Source: Modicisalibacter luteus DSM 23508 (lineage in GTDB: Bacteria > Pseudomonadota > Gammaproteobacteria > Pseudomonadales > Halomonadaceae). From it: DNA of 64,000 nucleotides. The DNA lies in contig NZ_KB899995.1 of NCBI RefSeq assembly GCF_000378505.1, positions 124,001-188,000 on the forward strand, written 5' to 3'. This document shows, piece by piece, positions 54,616 through 62,509 of this stretch. The translations under genes and the position numbers were made by a program. Every line of letters begins with the position of its first letter. Positions within the stretch are counted from its first letter, which is position 1. Under the pieces are notes generated by a model that did no database searches, was not told where the DNA came from, and saw only the letters and a list, made by a program, of their open reading frames with translations.

Positions 54616-54756
54616 GCGTTCAGTTGGTTAGCAAGATGTATATGTCAGTTGTAATCGAATCATTCGGTAGCCTGGTTATATCCCTTGTTTTGCCCACTTC
54701 ATCTGGGGTAGCACCCGGCAATCGCATAAAGCGCCTAGCGCGTAAGGAATTCGAAC

Positions 54757-54960
54757 ATGGCAACTGGCACAGTTAAGTGGTTCAACGACTCCAAAGGCTT
54801 CGGTTTCATCTCTCCCTCTGACGGCGGTGATGACCTGTTTGCCCACTTCTCTGAAATTCAGGCTGACGGCTTCAAGTCCCTGCAGGACGGTCAACAAGTC
54901 TCTTTTGACGTGACCCAGGGCAAGAAAGGCCTTCAGGCTGCGAACATTAAGCCTCTCTAA
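54757..54960 (+). CDS. CspA-family cold-shock protein
   Basis: A 67-aa single cold-shock domain. RNP1 is [10 protein letters not shown] and RNP2 DLFAHFSEI, with [12 protein letters not shown] at the N-terminus. It acts as an RNA chaperone. A strong intrinsic terminator follows. The AAGGAATTCGAAC leader before the ATG gives a good RBS. Confidence 0.97.
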   Translation: MATGTVKWFNDSKGFGFISPSDGGDDLFAHFSEIQADGFKSLQDGQQVSFDVTQGKKGLQAANIKPL

Positions 54961-54999
54961 CTCCGGTTAGTCTGCGCTTTCGAGCCGTAAGGCTTCGAG

Positions 55000-55029
55000 C
55001 ACAAAAGCCCGCTTACGCGGGCTTTTGTG
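55000..55029 (+). terminator. Intrinsic terminator after the cold-shock gene
   Basis: A 13-bp perfect stem (arms 55000-55012 and 55017-55029) with a TTAC loop. The GC core is flanked by A-run and T-run, so it may work in both directions. Confidence 0.9.
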
Positions 55030-55160
55030 TATCTGTATGTCTGGTTTCTGAGTGGCTCTTTTCCATCGGCTGCCACAAGGACGCGACTGTCATCCTGACC
55101 TACCAAGGGCCTGCTTACGCTAGCAGGCCCGTTTCATTTCGATAGCGGCCCTTATAAGTG

Positions 55161-55496
55161 CTATCTGTCCTGGTTCATGATCGTAGTTCTGAGCTCTGGT
55201 GTTGCATTGCGGAGCTGCTCCAGCGCCTTGAGAGCGTCCTGGCGCAAGGGTAGACGAAGAGCCCATTCGATATCGCTGCGCTGGTAGCCCATGTCACGAA
55301 GAATCGTGTCGTCATGGGTCAGCAGGGGCAGAACGTGTTGGCGGAAACGCCTCCGCCGACGCCAGGCCTGCCATGTGGTTTTCAGTGCCGCCGCCAGGCC
55401 CAATGGCGGCATGGCGGGCATGTAGAAATCCCTCATTGGCGGGGGCGGGTTCGGTGACTTGCGTAACGAACGGCGAACGTGTTCGAGATCGGACAT
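55161..55496 (-). CDS. DUF1127 domain protein
   Basis: A 111-aa protein with a C-terminal DUF1127/YjiS-like region (WQAWRRRRRFRQHVLPLLTHDDTILRDMGYQRSDIEWALRLPLRQDALKAL). The Arg cluster may bind nucleic acid or membrane. It is divergent from the LysR gene at 55654, a common pairing for DUF1127 genes. Confidence 0.85.
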   Translation of the reverse strand: MSDLEHVRRSLRKSPNPPPPMRDFYMPAMPPLGLAAALKTTWQAWRRRRRFRQHVLPLLTHDDTILRDMGYQRSDIEWALRLPLRQDALKALEQLRNATPELRTTIMNQDR

Positions 55497-55627
55497 GACG
55501 ATATCTCCTAACGACGACCAGGAATGGTGTCGCTGTTGAAACGGCTTGGAATCGTTGAGGGTCGCGACCTCATTGACAGGATGCGCGGTGCGAATGGTTC
55601 AGACAAACAAAAAGGACTACACTCTCA

Positions 55628-55644
55628 GTTCAGTAAAACTGAAC
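55628..55644. promoter_or_regulatory. Inverted repeat (T-N11-A type) ahead of the LysR gene
   Basis: GTTCAGT and ACTGAAC arms around AAA, giving a T-N11-A box at 55630-55642. It lies ten bases before the chosen LysR ATG, inside the divergent region shared with the DUF1127 gene. It is a candidate site for the LysR protein. Confidence 0.45.
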
Positions 55645-55653
55645 GGTACTGGC

Positions 55654-56553
55654 ATGACGCTCTCCTCTCCATCGGTCAATCGACGTACCCTGCCATTGCT
55701 GGATACGGACGTGCTTCGCATGTTCGTCGCCATTGCCGATAGCGGTAGTTTCACGCAAGCCGCACGGCAGGTGTACCGCACGCCATCGGCACTGAGCATG
55801 CAGGTCAAGCGGCTCGAAGAAACGCTCGGCCAGGCGCTGTTCGTACGCGAAGCGCGACGGGTAAGGCTGACGCCGGAGGGTGAGGTCTTGCTGAGCTATG
55901 GCCGGCGCCTGCTCAAGCTCAACGAGGAGGCCGTTACCCAGTTTCTCGCGCCACCCCTGGAAGGTACGGTGTGCTTCGGTACGCCCGATGACGTAGGGTC
56001 GCGCATTCTGCCCCGCGTTCTCGCGCAGTTTGCGCGTTCGCACCCTGCCGTACAGGTCAATGTCGTTGTCGGGCGTAGTGTGGACATGGTTGAACTGTTG
56101 GCACAGGAAGAGCTTGACCTGATTCTACTCACGGCCGGCTACGATGCATTGACGGAGGAGCGTGGCGAGATCGTCCATTCGGAGCCGCTGGTCTGGGCAG
56201 GGCTGGAGGGTGGTTCCGCTGTGCGGCGTTCGCCCTTGCCGCTGGCCTTGGCGAACCACGGGTGTGCCTGGCGTAGCATGGCGCTGTCCGCGCTGGATCA
56301 ACAGGGATTGCCCTATCGTATTGCCTACTCCAGTGAGAACTGTACTGCACAAGAGGCGGCGCTATTGTCCGACCTGGCAGTGGCTCCCTTCCCGCACAGC
56401 ATGGTGCGGTCGCCGCTGCGCAAGCTGGGAGCGGAGTCAGGCCTGCCGACGCTCGGCGATTACCAGATCATGATGATTCGCAGGGCGGGGGCAGGAGCGG
56501 CTAGCGAGGCGCTTGCCGGGCACGTGAAAGATGCCTTTCAAGCGCTTCGCTGA
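55654..56553 (+). CDS. LysR-family transcriptional regulator
   Basis: A 299-aa LysR protein. The HTH is LLDTDVLRMFVAIADSGSFTQAARQVYRTPSALSMQVKRLEETLGQALFVREARRVRLTPEGEVLLSYGRRLL; the effector domain follows (GTVCFGTPDDVGSRILPRVLAQFARSHPAVQVNVVVG). ATG 55654 is the best start by homology, but its RBS is weak; ATG 55594 is in frame. It is divergent from DUF1127, its likely target. Confidence 0.85.
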   Translation: MTLSSPSVNRRTLPLLDTDVLRMFVAIADSGSFTQAARQVYRTPSALSMQVKRLEETLGQALFVREARRVRLTPEGEVLLSYGRRLLKLNEEAVTQFLAPPLEGTVCFGTPDDVGSRILPRVLAQFARSHPAVQVNVVVGRSVDMVELLAQEELDLILLTAGYDALTEERGEIVHSEPLVWAGLEGGSAVRRSPLPLALANHGCAWRSMALSALDQQGLPYRIAYSSENCTAQEAALLSDLAVAPFPHSMVRSPLRKLGAESGLPTLGDYQIMMIRRAGAGAASEALAGHVKDAFQALR

Positions 56554-56590
56554 GCAAGCAGTCTTCAAAGCGCCCTGCATTCTAGCCTCG

Positions 56591-56842
56591 TCACTGCATG
56601 GCCAGTAGATCGAGTATCGTGTCGTCCTTGGGCGTGAATGTATCGCTGTCGTCCAGGCTCACGAGCTGTCCGTGATCATACTTGACGACGCGGCCATCCG
56701 AAGTGAAAAGCTCGATGGGTCCCAGCAGGAAATCCGCTTCCCCGTTAACGGGCGTGGCATCGGCGCCGAACTGAACAAAGGCGATCAATGTAGCAGCCTC
56801 GCCACTTCGGTCCATTGCTGAAAACTCGAAGGCCTCGATCAT
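56591..56842 (-). CDS. Small acidic hypothetical protein
   Basis: An 83-aa acidic protein (MIEAFEFSAMDRSGEAATLIAFVQFG, then FLLGPIELFTSDGRVVKYDHGQLVSLDDSDTFTPKDDTILDLLAMQ). I do not recognise a family. ATG 56842 has GGAGG at five to nine bases upstream. It sits alone between the LysR gene and mmsA. The 56855-57095 gap after it shows no other gene. Confidence 0.55.
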   Translation of the reverse strand: MIEAFEFSAMDRSGEAATLIAFVQFGADATPVNGEADFLLGPIELFTSDGRVVKYDHGQLVSLDDSDTFTPKDDTILDLLAMQ

Positions 56843-57095
56843 ATCCACCTCCAACCTTGCTCTTATTGTCTTTCAAGGTAGCGTCTGCTTATGACTATCC
56901 TGTGTCCAGGCATACTAGCTAAGCTAATTGGTCCATCTTTCGTTGTCCAGTATATGTGGAATCAATTTCCAAAAAATTAGAGCCTGGTCAATAAGGGAGC
57001 ATTTAGGTAGTTCAGATTTTAGTCTCGCTATCCGCGGGGCCTGCCGCCGAACCAGCTAGGCTGGCTCAGCGACCTCTCGTCACTCCCTTCGGCGT

Positions 57096-58586
57096 TTAGG
57101 AAGGAAAGGAGAACTGGGCATTCTCGCGGACGCCTGCGGATGGCCAGCGCTGGGTGATGGTCTTGCGCTTGGTATAGAAGCGCACGGCATCCGGGCCGTA
57201 GGCAGCCAGGTCGCCGAACAACGAGCGCTTCCAGCCACCAAAGCTGTGATACGACACAGGCACCGGCAGCGGCACGTTGATACCGACCATGCCTACTTGG
57301 ATATTGTCGCTGAAGTAGCGGGCCGCCTCGCCGTCGCGAGTGTAGATACAGGTACCGTTACCATACTCGTGATCGTCGATCAGCTTCATGGCCTCCTCCA
57401 TGGAATTGGCACGGACTACCAGCAGGACCGGTCCGAAGATCTCTTCCTTGTAGCAGGTCATCTCGGGTGTCACGCGGTCGAGCAAGGTGCCACCAACGAA
57501 AAAGCCGTTCTCGGCGCCGTCTACCTTGGGCCGGCGCCCGTCCACCACGACCTCGGCTCCCTGCGCTTCGGCACTGTCGATGTAGCCCACCACCTTGTCG
57601 CGGTGGGCCCCGGTGATCAGCGGACCAAAGTCATTAGCCTCGTCCGAGAACACGCCGACCTTGAGGCTTTCCATTTGGGCCTTCATCTTGCCGACGAGGG
57701 CATCGGCGGCTTCATCACCCACGGCTACCGCCACGGACAGCGCCATGCAGCGTTCGCCGGAAGAGCCGAAGGCGGCGCCAGTGAGGGAGTTGACCGCATA
57801 GTCCATGTCGGCGTCGGGCATCACGATAGCGTGGTTCTTGGCCCCGCCCAGTGCCTGGCAGCGTTTGCCATTGGCGCTCGCGCGCGTGTAGATGTACTCG
57901 GCGATCGGTGTGGAACCCACGAAGCTTACGGCCTGGACACGCGAGTCATCCAGCAGGGTATCGACGGCTTCCTTGTCGCCATTGACCACGTTCAGCACGC
58001 CGGCGGGCAGGCCTGCCTCCAGAGCCAGCTCGGCAATATAAAGCGTCGAGGTCGGATCACGTTCGGAGGGCTTGAGCACGAACGTATTACCACAGGCGAT
58101 AGCCATGGGGTACATCCACAGCGGGACCATAGCCGGGAAGTTAAAGGGGGTGATACCGGCGACCACGCCCAGCGGCTGGAACTCACTCCAAGAATCGATG
58201 CCGGGGCCGGTGTTCTTGCTGTACTCGCCCTTGAGCAGTTCCGGCACGCCGCAGGCATACTCCACGTTTTCAATGCCACGCTGCAACTCGCCCTTGGCAT
58301 CGTGGCAGATCTTGCCGTGCTCGAGGCCGATCAGGCGACAGATTTCGTCGGCATGCTGCTCCAGAAGTTCCCTGAAGCGATACATGATGCGCGCGCGCTT
58401 GGCCGGTGGGGTGTTGCGCCAGGCCGGGTAAGCAGCTTGGGCTGCCGCGACGGCTTCTTCGACGGTGGCCTTGCTGGCCAGGCGCACCTGGCCGGCGACC
58501 TCACCGGTAGAGGGATTGAAAATGTCTTGTGTGCGGCCTTCGCTATCGTTGCGGGTGCCGTTGATCAGATGGCCGAGAATCGTCAT
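57096..58586 (-). CDS. mmsA: CoA-acylating methylmalonate/malonate-semialdehyde dehydrogenase
   Basis: A 496-aa MmsA/IolA-type aldehyde dehydrogenase. It has GVVAGITPFNFPAMVPLWMYPMAIACGN, FVGSTPIAEYIYTRASANGKRCQALGGAKNHAIVMPDAD and the catalytic Cys in GSSGERCMALSVAV. These enzymes convert malonate or methylmalonate semialdehyde to acetyl- or propionyl-CoA. It lies 33 bases after an omega-amino acid aminotransferase, so beta-alanine (or a similar amine) is the likely substrate chain. Confidence 0.92.
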   Translation of the reverse strand: MTILGHLINGTRNDSEGRTQDIFNPSTGEVAGQVRLASKATVEEAVAAAQAAYPAWRNTPPAKRARIMYRFRELLEQHADEICRLIGLEHGKICHDAKGELQRGIENVEYACGVPELLKGEYSKNTGPGIDSWSEFQPLGVVAGITPFNFPAMVPLWMYPMAIACGNTFVLKPSERDPTSTLYIAELALEAGLPAGVLNVVNGDKEAVDTLLDDSRVQAVSFVGSTPIAEYIYTRASANGKRCQALGGAKNHAIVMPDADMDYAVNSLTGAAFGSSGERCMALSVAVAVGDEAADALVGKMKAQMESLKVGVFSDEANDFGPLITGAHRDKVVGYIDSAEAQGAEVVVDGRRPKVDGAENGFFVGGTLLDRVTPEMTCYKEEIFGPVLLVVRANSMEEAMKLIDDHEYGNGTCIYTRDGEAARYFSDNIQVGMVGINVPLPVPVSYHSFGGWKRSLFGDLAAYGPDAVRFYTKRKTITQRWPSAGVRENAQFSFPS

Positions 58587-58619
58587 GTGATACCTCTAAT
58601 TGGCGTTGTTTAGAAATGG

Positions 58620-59963
58620 TCAGTCGAGTTCGGTGATGGCGTCGCCAAGCGCATTGATGAGCCGGTCGATCTCCTCGCGCTCGACAATGAAAGGCAGGCC
58701 GAGCTGGATGGTGTCGCCACCGTAGCGAACGTAGAAACCCTTTTCCCAGCACTTCATGGCAATTTCGTACGGCCGGCGGGCCGGCTCGCCAGGGTAGCTC
58801 TCGATCTGCAGGGCGCCGGCAAGGCCGTAGTTGCGGATATCGCTGATATAGCGGGTGCCCTTGAGGCTATGTAGCGCATCCTCGAAAACAGGGCTCACCT
58901 CCTTGACGCGATCGACCAGGCGATCATTCTCCAGCACGTCCAGCGCGGCAAGTGCCGCGGCACAGGCCACCGGGTGCCCCGAATAGGTATAGCCATGGGG
59001 AAGCTCCAGCATATAGTCGGCTCCCCCTTGTTCCATGAAGGTCTGATAGATGTCTCGTTGCACGATAACCCCACCCATGGGCACGGCACCATTGGTCAGC
59101 TGCTTGGCGACGTTCATGATGTCCGGCACCACGCCAAACTCCTCGGCGCCTGTCATGGATCCCATACGGCCGAAGCCAGTAATGACTTCATCGAAGATCA
59201 GCAGGATGTCGTGCTGGTCGCAGATCTCGCGCAGGCGCTGCAAGTATCCCTTGGGCGGCGGGAGCACCCCGGCCGAGCCGGCCATGGGCTCGACGATTAC
59301 GGCGGCAATGTTGGAGGCATCATGTAGCGCGATCAGCTCCAGAAGCTCCTCGGCACGCTCGACGCCCCGCTCGGGCATGCCCCTCGTGAAGGCATTTTCC
59401 TTCAGCAGAGTGTGGGGCAGATGATCCGCATCGACTCCTTGGCCGAAGAGGGTGCGGTTAGCCCCGATACCGCCCAGACTGAAGCCACCGAAATTGACGC
59501 CGTGATAGCCCTTGGCCCGGCCGAGGAGCTTGGTCTTGGTGGGCTTGCCCTTCTTTCGCCAGTAAGCGCGAGCAATCTTGAGCGAGGTATCGGCACTCTC
59601 GGAGCCTGAGCCCGTGAAGAAGACGTAATCCAGCCCTTGCGGAGTCAGCCCGCGTATACGGTGAGCCAGTTCGAAGGCCTTGGGATGGCCGTATTGGAAT
59701 GCCGGCGCATAGTCCAGTTGCCGGAGCTGCTGCGCAACGGCCTCGGCAATCTCGGGGCGGCCATGCCCGGCACCACAGGTCCACAGCCCGGACAGGCCAT
59801 CATAGATGTGACGTCCATCAGCATCAGTAAAATAGCTACCTTCGGCACCGACAATGATCCGTGGATCACGTTTGAATTGACGGTTACCCGTATAGGGCAT
59901 CCAGTAGGCGTCCAATTGGTCTGGGGTCAAACCTGCGGCGTGATGAGACATTGACTCTGACAT
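58620..59963 (-). CDS. Omega-amino acid/beta-alanine:pyruvate aminotransferase (class III)
   Basis: A 447-aa class III PLP transaminase. It has YDGLSGLWTCGAGHGRPEIAEAV, GSGSESADTSLKIARAYWRKKGKPTKTKLLGRAKGYHGVNFGGFSLGG, LLIFDEVITGFGRMG, and the PLP Lys in MNVAKQLTNGAVPMG. It is similar to beta-alanine:pyruvate transaminases. It heads an operon with mmsA. The ATG at 59963 has GAGG upstream; ATG 59951 is also possible. Confidence 0.88.
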   Translation of the reverse strand: MSESMSHHAAGLTPDQLDAYWMPYTGNRQFKRDPRIIVGAEGSYFTDADGRHIYDGLSGLWTCGAGHGRPEIAEAVAQQLRQLDYAPAFQYGHPKAFELAHRIRGLTPQGLDYVFFTGSGSESADTSLKIARAYWRKKGKPTKTKLLGRAKGYHGVNFGGFSLGGIGANRTLFGQGVDADHLPHTLLKENAFTRGMPERGVERAEELLELIALHDASNIAAVIVEPMAGSAGVLPPPKGYLQRLREICDQHDILLIFDEVITGFGRMGSMTGAEEFGVVPDIMNVAKQLTNGAVPMGGVIVQRDIYQTFMEQGGADYMLELPHGYTYSGHPVACAAALAALDVLENDRLVDRVKEVSPVFEDALHSLKGTRYISDIRNYGLAGALQIESYPGEPARRPYEIAMKCWEKGFYVRYGGDTIQLGLPFIVEREEIDRLINALGDAITELD

Positions 59964-60061
59964 GATGTCGCCCTCGTTGATTTCTCGTTGTAAGAGGTTC
60001 TTTCAGCATGCTAGGCGTGACTTTCACGACGTTAAATCCATGGATGATTAATTTCAGGTAA

Positions 60062-60081
60062 GCAAAAACTTAACTTTTTGC
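60062..60081. promoter_or_regulatory. Inverted repeat in the aminotransferase/LysR divergent region
   Basis: GCAAAAA (60062-60068) and TTTTTGC (60075-60081) around CTTAAC. It lies about 50 bases before the LysR ATG and 100 from the aminotransferase start. It could bind the LysR protein. Confidence 0.35.
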
Positions 60082-60131
60082 ACGGCAGGCCCTAGTCTCG
60101 AAATGTTACGGCATATGAGGAGAGGCCGGCC

Positions 60132-61052
60132 ATGCCGCCCCGTAAGGAGACGTTGTCGGGTCAGCTCAGCGATGCGGACCTGCGCTTGCTCAGAATCTAT
60201 AAGAAGGTAGTGGAGTGTGGCGGCTTCTCGGCGGCGGAAGTCGACCTGAACATCAGTCGTGCCGCCATCAGTATGGCTATTAACACGTTGGAGGCGCGGC
60301 TCTCCCTGCGGCTGTGCCAGCGAGGCCGAAGCGGTTTCGCCCTGACCGACGAAGGCAAGGAGGTCTATGAGTCCTCGCTGCAGCTCCTGGCGGCAATCGA
60401 GGGCTTTCGTACGCGGGTCAACAGCCTGCATGAATGTCTCAAGGGCGAGCTCAACATTGGCATTACCGACAATCTGGTTACCATGCCGGAAATGCACATC
60501 ACTCATGCCCTCAGCGCGCTCAAGGAGCGAGGCCCTGAGGTGCGTATCAACATCCGCATGATGCCGCCCCGCGATATCGAGCTGGCCGTCATGGATGGGC
60601 GCCTGCATACCGGTGTCGTGCCGGCCCTGGAGACGTTGGCCGGTTTGCATTACCGGTCGCTATACGAAGAAACCTCGCAGCTTTATTGTGCTTCGAATCA
60701 TCCCCTGTTCGAGGCCGAGAAGGTAGACCAGAACTGCCTGGGGCGCTGGGATGCCGTAATACCCGCATATGCCCAGTCCCCCGAGATCCGATCAAAGCAT
60801 GAACCGCTGAAGGCAGCTGCCTCGGCGACGGACCGGGAAGGCGTGGCTTTCCTGATCCTCTCCGGGCGCTACATCGGCTACCTGCCGACCCACTATGCTC
60901 AGGGCTGGATACGCGATGGCCGCATGCGCGCACTGAACCCCCGAGCTTGCCAGTATGTCACCCGGTATAGCGTCATCACTCGCAAGGGAGGGCCACCCAA
61001 TCGGGTATTGAATACTTATCTCGAGGAACTGGCTCAGCTACTCCAGGCGTAG
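60132..61052 (+). CDS. LysR-family transcriptional regulator
   Basis: A 306-aa LysR protein. The HTH is LSDADLRLLRIYKKVVECGGFSAAEVDLNISRAAISMAINTLEARLSLRLCQRGRSGFALTDEGKEVYESS. The effector domain starts at LKGELNIGITDNLVTMPEMHI. It is divergent from the aminotransferase-mmsA operon and lies 44 bases before hglS, so it may control either. Confidence 0.86.
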   Translation: MPPRKETLSGQLSDADLRLLRIYKKVVECGGFSAAEVDLNISRAAISMAINTLEARLSLRLCQRGRSGFALTDEGKEVYESSLQLLAAIEGFRTRVNSLHECLKGELNIGITDNLVTMPEMHITHALSALKERGPEVRINIRMMPPRDIELAVMDGRLHTGVVPALETLAGLHYRSLYEETSQLYCASNHPLFEAEKVDQNCLGRWDAVIPAYAQSPEIRSKHEPLKAAASATDREGVAFLILSGRYIGYLPTHYAQGWIRDGRMRALNPRACQYVTRYSVITRKGGPPNRVLNTYLEELAQLLQA

Positions 61053-61096
61053 CCAGGCCCTGAAACCATGAACAAGAAACCAGGGAGGCATAATCC

Positions 61097-62458
61097 ATGA
61101 GTCGCCAGGCATTCGTTTCCCCGAACGAGATCCGCGATCGCTTTTCCAAGGCCATGTCGGCCATGTACCAAGCCGAGGTGCCCCAATACGAAACCCTGCT
61201 CGAGCTGGTCGATCAGGTCAATAAAGAAACGCTTGAGCGTGACTCGGCATTGGCCGAGCGTCTGGCGACCCATGATGAACTGAACCGCCTGGGGGTCGAG
61301 CGCCATGGTGCCATTCGCGTGGGTACCGCCTCGGAACTGGCAACGCTGCGTCGGCTCTTTGCCGTGATGGGCATGGTCCCGGTCGGATATTACGACCTGT
61401 CGGAAGCCGGTGTGCCCGTACACTCGACGGCCTTTCGTCCTATTAATGATGACGCCCTGGCCTACAACCCCTTCCGGGTGTTTACGTCCCTGCTGCGTCT
61501 CGAGCTGATCGAGAGCGACACCCTGCGTGAGCGAGCCGCGACGATCCTGGCCGAGCGCGACATCTTTACCCCCGGAGCGCGTGAGCTGATTTCTTGTCAT
61601 GAATCGCAGGGCGGGCTCACCGATGAAGAGGCCGATCGCTTCGTGAGCGAGGCGCTGGAAACCTTCCGTTGGCACCAGGATGCCACGGTGGACCTGGACA
61701 CCTACGAGGCGCTACACGCCGAGCACCGACTGATAGCGGATGTGGTCTGCTTCCGGGGGCCGCACATCAATCACCTGACACCGCGCACCCTGGATATCGA
61801 TGAGGTTCAGCGGCGCATGCCGCAGGCGGGAATGAATCCCAAGGAGGTCATCGAGGGGCCGCCGCGTCGTGACTGCCCGATCCTGCTGCGCCAGACCAGT
61901 TTCAAGGCGCTGGAAGAATCGACCCGCTTCGTCGGCGAACGCCAGGGCACCCACACGGCTCGCTTCGGCGAGATTGAACAGCGCGGTGTGGCACTGACCG
62001 CGAAAGGCCGTGAACTCTATGATCGGCTGCTCGGCGAGTCGCGCCGACAAACGGCGGGGCTGGACAATACCGAACACCAGCGCGTCCTGACCGAGATCTT
62101 TACCGACTTTCCCGATACGGAAGCGGAGCTGCGCCGCCAAAAGCTGGCATTCTTCGAATACCGATTGACCGAGGCAGGCCGCAACTCAGGCAAGGTGAGC
62201 GATACGAATCTCGAAGCATTGATCGAGCAGGGCCTCGTAGAGGCCCGGCCGATTACCTACGAGGACTTTCTCCCGATCAGTGCGGCAGGCATCTTCCAAT
62301 CGAACCTCGGCGGCGATAACAACGAGGCCTATGCCGGCAACGCGAACCGGGACGCCTTCGAGGCCTCCCTGGAAGGCAAGGTCCTTGATGAGCTGACGCT
62401 CTACGCCGAGCGCGAGAGCGCATCTTGCCGGGCGGTGCTGCAGGCATTGCAAGGCTAA
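61097..62458 (+). CDS. hglS: 2-oxoadipate dioxygenase/decarboxylase (HglS, DUF1338 family)
   Basis: A 453-aa VOC-type non-haem iron enzyme. The metal ligands reported for Pseudomonas HglS are at the same numbers here: His70 (VERHGAIRVGT, with Arg74), His226 (RGPHINHLTPR) and Glu294 (RFGEIEQRG). HglS turns 2-oxoadipate into D-2-hydroxyglutarate in D-lysine breakdown. ATG 61097 has GGGAGG upstream. It follows the LysR gene on the same strand. Confidence 0.88.
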   Translation: MSRQAFVSPNEIRDRFSKAMSAMYQAEVPQYETLLELVDQVNKETLERDSALAERLATHDELNRLGVERHGAIRVGTASELATLRRLFAVMGMVPVGYYDLSEAGVPVHSTAFRPINDDALAYNPFRVFTSLLRLELIESDTLRERAATILAERDIFTPGARELISCHESQGGLTDEEADRFVSEALETFRWHQDATVDLDTYEALHAEHRLIADVVCFRGPHINHLTPRTLDIDEVQRRMPQAGMNPKEVIEGPPRRDCPILLRQTSFKALEESTRFVGERQGTHTARFGEIEQRGVALTAKGRELYDRLLGESRRQTAGLDNTEHQRVLTEIFTDFPDTEAELRRQKLAFFEYRLTEAGRNSGKVSDTNLEALIEQGLVEARPITYEDFLPISAAGIFQSNLGGDNNEAYAGNANRDAFEASLEGKVLDELTLYAERESASCRAVLQALQG

Positions 62459-62475
62459 TCCGGTCCGTTCACCCG

Positions 62476-62509
62476 CGGCCCTTGCCTTCCTTGAGGCGAG
62501 GGCCGTTTT
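62476..62509 (+). terminator. Intrinsic terminator after hglS
   Basis: An 11-bp stem with one G-U pair (CGGCCCTTGCC at 62476-62486, GGCGAGGGCCG at 62495-62505) followed by TTTT. It touches the end of the convergent CocE-family gene. Confidence 0.85.

Noticed and set aside
57246-58613. 455-codon open frame opposite mmsA
   Set aside because: Nearly the full length of mmsA but on the wrong strand; composition is typical of an antisense shadow.
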